Assembly (NCBI RefSeq): GCF_013368755.1 | Contig: NC_049561.1 | Coordinates: forward strand, 5,890,001 to 5,954,000 | Length of the DNA: 64,000 bases | Direction: 5' to 3' | DNA from: Talaromyces rugulosus | Lineage: Eukaryota > Ascomycota > Eurotiomycetes > Eurotiales > Trichocomaceae | In this document: piece by piece, positions 32,027 to 43,690 of the stretch | How the letters are laid out: each line of letters starts with the position of its first letter | How positions within the stretch are numbered: position 1 is the first letter of the stretch | Position numbers and translations under genes: made by a program | Notes under the pieces: generated by a model | Seen by the model: only the letters and a program-made list of their open reading frames with translations | Told to the model about the DNA's origin: nothing | Databases searched by the model: none

Positions 32027-32229
32027 TATGTAGCTATTCGATACCAATATATGTGAGGCTGTCTTCGCAATAGTAAGAGTTTTTGTCCATGGCCAAGTAG
32101 TCGGTATTGAAATCACAGTTTAAACTAGTTGGATCATGCCAAAAGAGTTTGATTGTCATGTTTCACTTGAGTAAATTGGCTTAAACCAAGGCACCACCCG
32201 GCATCATCGCAGACAGAATGAGGCAAAAA

Positions 32230-33243
32230 TCATCTTCGCCTCGGGGGTAGTCTATGACCTCTGCTCCTGTTTGGGCTACGACTTTTGCCAGAAATACTGC
32301 CATCTCTCGAACTGTAGCTGCTGTAGCTCGGACTCCGACGTCGGCGATACCTCGGGCTTCTCCTGGAGTCTCTTCTCCTCGGCTCGGAACCGGAATCAGA
32401 GCGTGGAGAGTAGGATCTGTGTCTTGAGCGCCGACGGGATGGCGATCGCGACAAGGATTGTGGGCGGTACGTGTTATGTCTGTTGTTGTGCCCGCCGCCA
32501 TTTGCTGGTCGCCTCGGTGATCGTCTTCTTGGTGGTGAGCCCCGAGAGAAACCAGTCGGGTGGTCATTGTACTGTCTGCCTTGTGTAAAACCTCCCTCAT
32601 CCGGTGCAGCGCGTCTAGCAGGCGGAGGGCTCCTAGAAAATACACGTCGAGGCAGAACAATAGACACTTTCAAAACGGCCCCGTCGACTTGAGCTTCGTG
32701 CATATTGGATACCGCCGCCTCAGCGTCTGCGACATTTTGATACAAGATATATGCGGTGCCTCGGTTCGTCATAACTAGGAGAGGCAAAGTCAGTAACATT
32801 TCGCGTAGGAAGGGAGAGAAAAGCCTTACATGTTTTGTTCAGAGGAAGATCGACATTCTGTATCGTTCCGAATGAACCAAAAATGTCGTGCAAATGACCT
32901 TCAGTGACATTTTTGGTCAATTTTTCCACGACGATCTGTATAAACAGGATAGTGGTCAGTAACAAGTCAGGAACAGCACAGAGTATTTCCCACTCACTTT
33001 GGAGCTTCTCCTAGGACTTCTTGGGCTTGGGCTTCTCGTGTAGCTTCGGTCTCGCGGCCATCGGCCGCCAGCGCGTTTCGGGCTTCGTGGCGATTCTTGG
33101 TCTCGTGAAAATGATCGACTTCTTGTCCTTCCACGCGTTTCACTCGGACTGCGACTGTCGGGATATCTGGGAGAACGCGGCGACACGGATCGGCGCAGCG
33201 AGTCCCGAGGGGACATTGCAGGTAGGGGTGACCTATCTGGCAT
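32230..33243 (-). CDS. RNPS1-like SR-type RNA-binding protein
   Basis: Three exons (33243-32998, 32935-32830, 32774-32230) give 298 residues. Layout: an N-terminal RS/SP-rich region (SPRSPRYPDSRSPSETRGR), a single RRM split by two introns, and a C-terminal Arg/Ser-rich tail (RRRSRHRSYSPRSDSGSEP, ending GHRLPPRRR). The RRM has KIVVEKLTKNVTEGHLHDIF (RNP2 region), GSFGTIQNVDLPLNKT, and RGTAYILYQNVADAEAAV (RNP1 region). A single RRM flanked by RS domains with the KLT.NVTE.HL..IF signature is that of RNPS1, a splicing activator and exon-junction/ASAP complex component acting in the nucleus. The chosen start drops 35 upstream residues of non-RS sequence (from 33348). Convergent with uvsB. Confidence 0.82.
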
Positions 33244-33562
33244 ACTGCTGCTGCTATATAGAGCGATGGCAGTTATTAGGTCGAAGATGCTGAAAACGTG
33301 AATGTGATGGAGATTGCGAGCAGTGTTTGGTTTGGGAAAGTTGAGCATGCGACGGCAGACGCAAGCTAACTTATACGGTTAGCGGCAGACCCCGCCAAGT
33401 AGATCCAGACTTGGAACAGCAGCCTCAGCCCAGCCCTAAATATCACTATTTATTACATGTATTCATTGTCTTTCCTTTAGACTCTTGGTTATAAGAATTA
33501 CACACGACATTCTACTATGCGAGCGATTTGAACGGTGGGGCTATCCAATGTGTTCAGATTCT
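33244..33562. other. Spacer between AFG2 3' end and RNPS1-like 5' end
   Basis: 319 bp. Holds the promoter of the RNPS1-like gene and the AFG2 3' UTR. Nothing else recognised. Confidence 0.45.
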
Positions 33563-35848
33563 CTAAAATGCAGATAATTTGCTCCATTCCTCGTATTCCA
33601 TGATGAGCTCGCTCGTCAATTGGCTCTTGACTCGTTTAGAAGCAATATCAAAGTGACGCTGCATGATATCTTGCGGTTCATTCGTCGTGTCTTCATCATC
33701 TAGAGCGGCCTCACCAGCAGTCTCACAGAGACTGATGATTTCTGCACCAGAATACCCCTCTGTGTTTATGGCAAGTTCATCCACATCAACGTCCGGACCG
33801 ATGACGGACTTTTTCATCCATATAGAGAATATTTCTTTGCGAGCCTCAAAATCGGGTGGTCCAACGTATACGATGTTGTCCAAGCGCCCAGGACGCATTA
33901 ACGCAGGATCCAATACGTCTGGCTTGTTGGTCGCTGCCACAACAAGCACGTTTCTTAGCTCTTCGATACCATCCATCTCGTTCAAAAGGGTGGTTAGGAC
34001 ATTTACGCCTCCTTGGGAGCCGCTTCGTTTGGCGGCAATGGCATCAATCTCGTCGAAGAAGATTATGCTGGGCCTGGCAGCACGGGCCTTTGAGAATATC
34101 TCACGCAGGGCACGTTCTGATTCTCCGACATACTGGTTGAGTATCTCAGCACCTCTGACAGCGAGAAAATTGAGCCCAGCCTCCGTTGCCAATGCTTTGG
34201 CAACCAGCGTCTTTGAGCAACCCGGGGGTCCGTAGAGTAAGACTCCCTTTTTGCTTCTGACATTGAGTCTCTGCATCCTCTCGGGAAACTACGAAGAGGC
34301 GTTAGCTAGAAGTATATTATTTCGCGAACATGATCAACATACCTTCAAGGGTCGTTCCACCACTTTCTTTAGGTGCTGTTTGAGCTCCTTTTGCCCACCG
34401 ATATCTGTCCATCTCACCTTTGGCGTCTCTAGGAAGACCTCTCTCATTGCAGTAGGCCTAATTTCCTGCATGGCCTGGAGAATATCGTCTTCTCGTAGAT
34501 CGAACGGACTATTTTGCGCCGTGTCATCAGAGGCTGGTTCCGAACCCACCAATGCGCCATTATCAAGGATCCGATCTCGTGCTTTACGACAAGATGTTTG
34601 GAGGAGAGCAAAAAGGTCAGCACCGACATAGCCATGCGTCTTTTCCGCCATGAGATCTATGAGAGAATCATTCGGTTCGGGAGAGTCGCCTCGAATTGCG
34701 TACAAAATTTCTCTCCTAGCAGCTGCAGTTGGGACCGAGATCTCAGTCTCTACTGCTAATCGATGAGGTGTTCTCAGAGCATCGTCAACGTCGTTTGGGT
34801 GACGAGTTGCTGCCACCACAAGGACCTTGTCTTTGCCTAATGAATCAATGCATTCGCATAGGGCATGCGACAGCGAAGATGCTTCTCGAGCAGACGTTCG
34901 CTTTGGCGCGATGAATTCGATTTGGTCGACAATAATAGCGCTGGGCTGCGAGCTGGACGCCTCTTTGAAGATTTTGCGCAGTTGCGCTTCGCCATCCCCA
35001 GAACTTGTTTGCAACAATGATGACCGAACGGTGAATGTGTTTTTCCATCCAGCAGAGCCAATTCGCTGCAGTAGAGAAGTTTTACCCGTTCCCTTTGGAC
35101 CATATATGAGGATTCCTCGGCTTAGCGTGTAGAAATCAGGCATAGAGGCAGAAAGGCCATGCGTGTTGAAGTCTACCAAAATTTGATTTATTTTGTTGAT
35201 CTGACTCGATAAACCACCCAGACCAGAGTTTATAACTTCAAGGGTAGCAGCAATAGGATGTTCGACTGTTTCTGAACCGCCATCGCCGCCAATTTTGACG
35301 ACAGAACGCTCTGTGAAACGAGATATAGTCTGGTCTGCAACACCCGGAGCCGATATCCTAGCGACCTTGAAGCTCCTACGTTGTCCCTTGAGCTCAACAT
35401 CAAAACCGAGACCGATGGTGATAATTTCGCACTGAAGGAGCGGAAACTCGAGAGTCCATTCCCAATGTCTCAAGTCAGCGTCCGACAATGGCCCATATTT
35501 GAATAGCTTTTCGGGGGTAGTGCATTCTTCCACAAATACTGTCTCAGCCTCATTATGTGCGCTTTCCACCTTTGTGATGGTAAGCTTATCTCCCAGCTTG
35601 ATCCCATACAATTCCTGTAACGTGCCCGACGCCTGGATCACGGTGTTCTTGATGGGCTCGACGGCGTTCCATGCAATTGCGGTCTTCTTCTCAGTGGCTC
35701 CCTCAACGTGAAGAGAGCAGAGGTTTCCCGGGGATAGTTTCAGATATGCGAGCGATGCTGTTGATAGGTAAATGCGAAACGATTCACGTAGGTCGCCGCG
35801 TACTTGTTTCGCCAGAGGCCGTACTGTGAAAATACGCGCCTCCGCCAT
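33563..35848 (-). CDS. AFG2: AAA+ ATPase Afg2/Drg1 (60S ribosome biogenesis)
   Basis: Two exons (35848-34343, 34288-33563) encode 743 residues: an N domain (1-225) and two AAA modules. D1 has Walker A YGPKGTGKT, but its Walker B reads IIVDQIEF, with Gln in place of the usual Glu, and the region before the expected arginine fingers is divergent (RTPHRLAVETEI). D2 is canonical: VRWTDIGGQKELKQ, LYGPPGCSKT, IIFFDEIDAIA, ATNKPDVLDPALMRPGR, and a C-terminal EGYSGAEI sensor-2 helix. Spacing and the CSKT variant of Walker A match Afg2/Drg1 (SPATA5), which releases Rlp24 from cytoplasmic pre-60S particles, rather than Cdc48 or Pex1/6. The degenerate D1 is seen directly; whether it is inactive is inference. 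The intron is GT-AG and in phase. Confidence 0.9.
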
Positions 35849-36445
35849 CTTCTCGAGCTGCAGCTAGTCGAGATCGCCGTGTCGATGTTGGGGACATTTG
35901 GCAATAGATATTTTTTTTTCGCACGCAAAAAAAAAGATATAGTGGATAAGATTACAGAGCTAAATTGCAGCAAAAGCCAACTAGGCGGCGGGGAAAACGC
36001 GGCGGGGCGGTGCCTTGATTTAATATTATTGGACGGCATCACAAGACTGATTAATTGCATTTCATGAACTTTCAAGTATGAAAATACCAGTTTTATAATC
36101 AATACCCGTACATGTTGTTATTCTCACTTTGCGTTACAAAAAGCAAGGCTATCGACAAAGAAACACACAATAAAATAGAAAAAAGGAAAAGCCTCAAGTA
36201 ACAAACTAAATTCCACTAACAGAACCGGTCGACATGGTGGAGAATGGACATAGCATGACATAGGAAAATCGACAAAATATTATGGACAGGGTGATGATGA
36301 GGTGAGGAGACGAACGATCATATCAAATGCGGGATCTATAGCAACAGAATGTAAAGAAAGACAGGGGAGGGGAAAAGGCGTGGGCGTTATGTGTTGTGTA
36401 TTCATCATAATCTCCCTCCCTGCCTTAAGCTTCATGACTCAGTGT
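35849..36445. other. Intergenic region AFG2 / SEC4
   Basis: 597 bp holding the AFG2 promoter and the SEC4 3' UTR. Poly-A/T runs at 35911-35938. The frame 35804-36067 on the + strand is mostly antisense to AFG2 and lacks motifs. Confidence 0.45.
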
Positions 36446-37195
<750 letters not shown>

Positions 37196-38018
37196 GATGA
37201 AAGTGTAGGTAGGGTCCGGAAAGTGATGTCACCGGCGAACTGGGATGATGATAAAAGACTATCAAACCAAGTCCAGAAAGTCGCTATTCGAGTCTCGCGG
37301 CAGAAGAGGGAGAAAGGAAGGAGAAAAAAAAGAGACGAGTTTCAGTGTCGCTGAGTGACAGGTGTGACGAGGTTGGCTCAGTCCTTTGACCCAGGGGCTC
37401 TTCTCAAAGTAGCGTCGTCAGGAAACTGCACGAAACGCAGGCAGTCCGGGACAAGAGGAGCTAAACAAATATCCAACGTGAGAAAAGAAACCGCAAAATT
37501 GCCGGAACATGCAGTTTCTTGATGTTCTTGGTGGAGGCGTGTTTTGTGAGTTGTTATCGCGAGCGAGGTCGGCTTGTAACCGCAAGCTGGTCGTCGTTAA
37601 CCGGATTCCGCTCTCAACTAGCGCCTCGCTGTGACCGACAACCTTAAAGAAGTCACGCTCTGCCATTACGCACTCGACAATAATCCCCCCCCCCCCCCTT
37701 TACAGCGACAACACTTGAGAATTTTTTCTATTGTTTCAATATTTTGTTCTTTCTTTTTTAATCGCCACATGTATGCGCTCTCTCGTCCGCGCGTCTTGCT
37801 CAAAGGGTAGGAGGAGGTCGATAGAAAAGCACATCCACGAGTCCGTCCTTTGCGACGGCTTAGTTGATTTCTATAAAACAGAACAATACGTTGTCATGTG
37901 TGGCCGTATATGGGTCATCTCTTCGTTGTAAATAGACTATTTTTGTCGGACGACTGTTTCTCCAAGCAAATGCCCGCGCTATGCTAAACATAAAATCATC
38001 TCTAAAAAGGCCATCACA
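37196..38018. other. Intergenic region SEC4 / NCA2
   Basis: 823 bp including the SEC4 promoter and 5' leader and the NCA2 3' region. A 14-base C tract lies at 37685-37698. Short frames without motifs; no gene called. Confidence 0.45.
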
Positions 38019-40141
38019 TCACATCCATTTAGAATACATCCATTGAATGCGACTAAGCACGTTCACTTGGGCTCCCACCCCCCTGCTGACATCCATCAGG
38101 TCGGCCAGATCCTCTTTGAAGTCGCTCAAAACAGACTTTGGAAATGTATATTGGGAACAGTACTTCATCACATGTGCCTCACATATGAACAATCCGTAGT
38201 CTTTGTATGATAGAGCACCATTAGAGGTCGACGAGGCTGTATTCAAAATGCTGTTGACATTGCTTCAAAAGAACGATCATGTCAGCATGGGCCTAAAATG
38301 GGGGGGAAAAACCGGAGTATCTTACCGAATGGCCCGCCTAAGTCGGTGTTTCTCACTGCCTGCTCGAATGCCTTTCCTCTTGTCGAGAAAGCTGCCAATC
38401 CCTCGAAGGGTGGCGTACGAGACAAAGATACCTGGGGTCAAACCGACAAATCTAAAATTTTGGCATTAGTTTCTGTGTGGACATTCTGTAAGGGTTTGGT
38501 GCGACTGACCCAAACACAAGCTCTTGACTTTTGAGCAAGGCGTCTATTCCTCCGATGGCCACTTCCACATCCACCTTGGTTTTTTGAATCTGGATAAGGA
38601 GGGCTCGGACAAGGTCGCCCCTTACAGTGCCCATGAAGGGCTTGCGCAAGTCTCGTTCATAAGCCTTCAAGACAGCGGTTAAATCCCCTTCTTTCACCTG
38701 CGCTGTAATGGCCTGGATATCGGGCTGCGATGTTTCACTAGCTGAAGAGCGGTCGGAAATAAAGTCCACCACCATTCTCTCCAAACTTTCCTGATCTGTG
38801 CTCAAGCTGTTCCTACTAACTAGCGCGATTTGGCTTTGTTCGTCATGCCGAATGGTCCCAATAAGGCCTTCGATCGGCTTTAAAACCCAGTTCCCCCAAA
38901 AGTCGCGTACAGTCGCGCCAAATTCAGAAATCCATGTTAGGAGCTCAGCCTTTCGACTTGTAATAATGCGAAGCAGCGAACTTAACGATAGCAGGAGAAC
39001 TGAGGCTGGTATCCAGTAACGAACAATAGCAGACGGGCGCCCATGTTGGCCAACTAGGGTGTTTGTGGATACGGCATTTTCGGGTATTCGAGTTCGTAGT
39101 ACAACGGCCAAGTGCTCTATAACATCACCTGGCTGTGAGGCATAATCGCTAACGGCCTGGTGCTGTCGTTCCTGGACCTGGGTAGCGACAGAATTAAAAA
39201 TGCCGTCTTCGAATTCCTTTACTGAAACGGTGGAACTAGTCAACTCTTGAAAGATGGTGCCCATCAACAGGGCGCTTCTGTATAAGCTGTTGCACCATTC
39301 GGAAGTAGTCACCACTGTTTTTCCGGACAGCTGATCGCCGTCACCCAGAGTGAAACTTTCTTCAAGCAATAGACCAATGGCACTAGCATTGAGGTCCCTG
39401 AGTGACTTGAGCGACTTCCTCTTTTGGCGGATCTCGGAGCGGGAACGGGAAAAGGGCGACATGACAGCGTTGGTGACATTCTGCCTAAGACTTTCTTGCG
39501 CGTTGCGCTGTACTATTTGGTAGAATTGGGCCCATGTCCTGGTGACTGAATAAGACGAGAAGCCGTGGTCGGCCCCGGGGGTGTGTTCTAAGACTGCATA
39601 AGCCTCATGAATGCGCGTCCAAACTCTTGATGGCGCGGTCTGCAGGATATAGCAGCCAGTGTAGAAGTTGGAGGCTAGAATGCCATCCCAGTACTCGATT
39701 TCGTCACTGAGGAATGACAGGCGATCGAGCAACGTGTTGAGCACGACCCCGAGTGTTTGCGCTGTAGCTTTCCCGACCAAAAACCAGATTAACTCGTGCG
39801 TGTTTTCATCGAGAGGCACCCCGGGATCGCGAAATAAGATATCCTTATGGGCGCTTTGGGTGCGACTCAAGACATCTAGCAGTTTCTGCTGGCGCAGGAG
39901 GCCGCGGGAATCGGTCGACAAGGTCTGGACGGTCGGCCGAAGCCTATTGATCATCTGCAGCGGTTCATCGGAATCGGCGATGCGGCTTTGTTCACGGGCA
40001 ACATATTCTTCGTCGCTGAGCCGAAGCTGGACTTTGCCGATGTTGACGTCGAGACGCGAAACGATCCTGTTCGCACCGTGCGTTAGGAGGGATGTTCATT
40101 CACGCAGGGGCAAAAACCACGTACTCCTCGATTATCGACAT
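38019..40141 (-). CDS. NCA2: Nuclear control of ATPase protein 2 (mitochondrial outer membrane)
   Basis: Four exons (40141-40125, 40066-38510, 38451-38326, 38250-38019) encode about 643 residues. The first exon is only 17 nt (MSIIE plus two bases), with a strong GTACGT donor and a CCTAAC branch site. It supplies the only upstream ATG in frame with the conserved body; otherwise translation would begin at Met 39954. Family blocks: YWIPASVLLLSLSSLLRI (first membrane segment), RDFWGNWVLKPIEGLIGT, IRHDEQSQIAL, ESLERMVVDF, GDLTAVLKAYERDLRKPF, GDLVRALLIQIQKTKVDVE, ALLKSQELVFG, then FVGLTPGIFVSYATLRGI (second membrane segment), and YKDYGLFICEA near the end. Yeast Nca2 affects expression of mitochondrial ATP6/ATP8 and sits in the outer membrane. 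Divergent from ERG25. Confidence 0.9.
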
Positions 40142-40664
40142 CGTATCACCAATTGCGCAGCCAAGGCAGGAGCGACTGTGTTGGGGTGTTATTGTGCAGA
40201 GAGGGCCATTGCGTCATTCCAGATTGGGTCCTGCAAACACGGCAAACACGGCGAGCTGCCCCCAAAGCTAGTCCGCATGGGGAAATCTGCAAAAGCAGGG
40301 GTCTTGCCGCTTGCAGCAGGTGTGCCGAGGCGGGGGGTTTGCAGCCCTAAGCCCTTATCTCATGACTCTCACCTGATGCCGGGAGCCCCAGAGCCGGCCG
40401 CCCCGGGTGAACTATATTCCGGATCATGCTGCACCGTCGCAGTCGCGCCACTTCGGTCCGGGACAACCCCAGGCACGCGCCCAATCATGCGGCCGCTAAT
40501 GGCGATCCACCCGCGTCCGCTCCTCCTTTTATAAAATTCTTGTTGCCGTCCGCCTAAACTCCTGACTACTAACTTCATCTTTCAATTGGGAAGCTCCCTC
40601 TCTCTCTTTCTTCAGATCCTCTGGCATTCCCACTGCCATCCCAATTCTCCTCGAGTCTCACAAG
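40142..40664. promoter_or_regulatory. Divergent promoter region of NCA2 and ERG25
   Basis: 523 bp, GC-rich centrally (40300-40500), with a CT-rich leader (40590-40615) just before the ERG25 start. A sterol-response element is expected for an ergosterol gene, but I do not see one I would defend. Confidence 0.4.
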
Positions 40665-41721
40665 ATGTATGTCGATTGACTGGAGCTATGACACAACAGC
40701 TTGCTAATCGTTACCCAGGAATTCGACCCTCGCCTCCTTGACGGGGCCGAGTGATTACTGGAGCCAGTTCGACGAGATCTCCAAATATAATGTCCATTTC
40801 AACCTGGCAGAAAAGCTCTGGGCTGCTTGGTACGCCTATATGCAGAACGACGTTCTGGCCACCGGCATCCTGTCGTTTGGCATGCACGAATTAGTCTACT
40901 TCGGCCGGTCTCTGCCCTGGATCATCATTGACGCCCTGGGCCTTTTCCGGAATTACAAGATCCAGAGCGTAAGAATACCCTCTACTCGTTCTACTGCATA
41001 ACAATATGCTGATGCGATCGCAGAACAAAATCCCTACCGCCAAAGAACAATGGAACTGCGCCAAACTCGTCCTTCTTAGTCATTTCACCGTGGAACTACC
41101 GCAAATCTGGTAAGTGCTGCGCAGTCTTGCCAGGTGGAATATCGTCTAACCTTTCCCGCTAATAGGCTCTTTCACCCCATGGCCCAGTACTTTGGACTCG
41201 CCACAACCGCTCCTTTCCCATCCCTGTCCACCATGGCCTACCAGATCGCCGTCTTCTTTGTCCTAGAAGATACCTGGCACTATTTCTCTCACCGAGCTCT
41301 TCACTGGGGACCGCTATACAAGGGAATCCATAAAATCCACCACCAGTATTCTGCTCCCTTCGGTCTGGCCGCTGAATATGCTTCTCCCATTGAGGTCATG
41401 TTACTCGGTTTTGGCACTGTTAGCAGCCCCATCCTCTGGTGTGCCATCACCGGAGATTTGCACATTATGACCATGTATCTCTGGATCCTTTTCCGCCTGT
41501 TCCAAGCCATCGACGCCCACAGCGGCTATGAGTTTCCATGGAGCCTTCACCATTTCCTTCCATTCTGGGCCGGTGCCGAGCACCACGATGTTCACCATGA
41601 GAAATTCGTTGGCAACTATGCAAGCAGCTTCCGCTGGTGGGACTACCTTCTGGACACCGAGTACAGCGCTGAATCGGTGAAGCGCTGGCGCGAGAAGAAG
41701 CTCGCCAAGAAGGCGAACTAG
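40665..41721 (+). CDS. ERG25: C-4 methylsterol oxidase Erg25 (ergosterol biosynthesis)
   Basis: Four exons encode 297 residues. The start codon itself is split: AT at 40665-40666, a GTATGT...CCCAG intron, then G at 40719 continuing [19 protein letters not shown]. Reading through the unspliced ATG meets TGA after four codons. Other exons: 40719-40968, 41024-41109, 41166-41721. Diiron histidine motifs of the fatty-acid-hydroxylase superfamily are present: HRALH, HKIHH and HHDVHH, with [14 protein letters not shown] and [18 protein letters not shown]. Membrane segments flank them, and a lysine-rich C-terminus ([10 protein letters not shown]) may act in ER retrieval. The enzyme oxidises the C-4 methyl groups of 4,4-dimethylzymosterol in the ER, together with Erg26/Erg27. 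Confidence 0.93.
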
Positions 41722-43140
41722 ACCAAGCTTATCCTGTCATTTGGATGATGCAGATGGGCTCACTGGACCGCGCCACATTTACTTCATGCGACATGGAGTT
41801 TTGGTGATTATGAGACGACTTTTTTCACAATCAACCCGTTGGATGCCATGTTATACGGCATCGGTTTATTAGACTAATTATTTTAATATTATGTATATAC
41901 AACATATGCATGTCGACAAAGGGCCTCGCAGGTCTGATGTCTAGCAAGCTCAATATATGAAAGAACACTACTTATTTTGTCAACTGTCCGGTAACCGGTT
42001 TATAGTAAAGTCACAATGTGAAGCTATTAATTTGATTAACAATGCTTTATCAACAACATAAGAACTAGCTAGGCTCAATCAAAAGAAGGCCAACCGAAGG
42101 TTAAATCTCAATGTCCAGATAGAGGAGCCCTGCCAGAGGAGTATAGAATCCATACTAACCTTCAAAGATGGTGCGATGGTGGCAAATAATAGATTAGTAT
42201 GGTAGGTCGTGAATGAAGGACGTGTAGATATGTAGAAGAAATGTAATATATAATATGGAGTGACTCGTACGTACCCTGTCAAAAGGACATGTCCTGTAGA
42301 CGGCAAAAACATACGTGAGGCTAGAAGAAAGTGATAGCGCCTCCCATTTCTTTACTTGCCAATCCATTTACTCTACAATTCGATGCAAGGTGCCTATTGG
42401 TGGGAACAGTCCTCCGGCAGGGGCGTATCAGTAGATGTAGCAAAGGTGCTGCCAGGCTTTCCATCTTTTTCCCAGATATTCTCACTTGATTTAGTAAGTA
42501 ATTTCAGTGCTCGCACAAGATATACGTCTCAATAAATTCCTTTTATATAAAAAAATAGCTCTTATACTCAACATAGCTTCCTAATCGAGTCCCAGTAGGC
42601 TCCCATATAAATCCACCAGTCTATCAATCGCTCAGTGGGTGATGGTGAATATACCAATGTTGTTGCTTGGGTGTTTAAAGATAGCTTTCTATGGTAAGTT
42701 GGATATATTAAACTATCATAGAGTATGAATTAAGATGATTGCTAGCTGTGAAATTCAACTAACATGAACTTTTTGAAAAACTATAGCATTAATTATGTGG
42801 TTATGGTTCATGATTAAGATATTAATGGGTTGGTCATCCTTAAAAGATAACGCCTTAAAAGACTGCTGACCGCCCTTATTTTCCATCGAGGCTGTTTTTT
42901 TCCCCCCCAAGTAATCATATATGCAATAACAAATAGGTTCCGGGGGAGGATAAGAGAGCTACTCGTGCAAGAGGTCGTAAGCGTACGCATCGCGAGCTCG
43001 TTGGTGTTCGTTTTCGTAACGTATTTAGACATTATACCGTCCAGTCCAGTATCCGAGACGCTGCTGGCTGTTGTTGTATACACACATTAGTATAAAAATC
43101 GAGTATATCAAGACAACAATGGAGCTCCAAGAAAGCCAAC
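41722..43140. other. Long AT-rich intergenic region
   Basis: About 1.4 kb without a supportable gene. Beyond the ERG25 3' UTR the DNA is AT-rich and low in coding character. The frame around 43083-42960 (minus) might be a last exon of the neighbouring MARVEL-like gene, but this is not convincing. Confidence 0.5.
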
Positions 43141-43690
43141 TTACTCTGCGCGCCAGACATAAAACAGACCAACGAACCCAGTGATCAACCAAGCAATTGC
43201 CGACAGAAATGTAAACGCTTCATTGACTTTCCACTGTGTGCACTCCAAGTTTGTGATGTCCTGTCCACACTCGGTCGCCTCAAGCGCGTTGACCAGGGTA
43301 CCGAAAGCTGCGACCCAGGCTAAACCGAAAGCAATGTCGACTGGCATTAAAGATTAGATATAACCTGGTAAGGGCGACAATGGAAGATCGAGAGTAACGT
43401 ACTGGGCCATACAAAGTAGCCATGCAAAATCGGCACCATCAATAGGACACCGAAGACAATCGCGAGAGCAGCGAGAACTTCGACGTAAATCCATCTACCG
43501 AGGATTCCATCGCCCTCATAAGCTTTCAAAAAGTAGCCCACGAGACCTGCATTTATCTATCAGATGCGATTAGTTGATGCCGAAAAGAGCTGCAATACGA
43601 GGGACGCACAGCAGCAAACGCGACCTGCGCAGAGCGCAATAAGAAGCGCAGAGGAATCGCAATCGAGCGCGGCACGATAGGGTCAGACAT
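43141..43690 (-). CDS. MARVEL-like four-helix membrane protein
   Basis: Three exons (43690-43610, 43556-43403, 43340-43141) encode 144 residues with four hydrophobic helices: the LRFLLRSAQVAFAA region, YVEVLAALAIVFGVLLMVP, FGLAWVAAFGTLVNA and LSAIAWLITGFVGLFYVW. A cysteine pair lies in the loop between helices 3 and 4 (ATECGQDITNLECTQW). This is the typical layout of small fungal MARVEL-domain proteins of the plasma membrane or secretory pathway; their function is not established. Introns are GT-AG, with donors GTGCGT and GTACGT. The stop overlaps a possible GTAAGT donor at the final codon, so a further exon below 43140 cannot be excluded. In that case the protein would gain a short tail. Confidence 0.7.

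Noticed and set aside
33663..34235. 190-codon + strand open frame
   Set aside because: Exact antisense of the second AAA module of AFG2, whose Walker and sensor motifs are intact on the minus strand.
37685..37698. 14-base C tract
   Set aside because: A simple homopolymer in intergenic DNA; no structure or gene associated with it.
39668..40534. 288-codon open frame on the + strand
   Set aside because: Mostly antisense to NCA2 and its promoter. No family motif, arginine/serine-rich composition typical of a shadow frame, while the minus strand encodes a clear conserved protein.
42814..43083. Possible extra terminal exon of the MARVEL-like gene
   Set aside because: The GTAAGT at the stop of the third exon could be a donor, but the downstream frame has no conserved features and the existing stop gives a complete four-helix protein.
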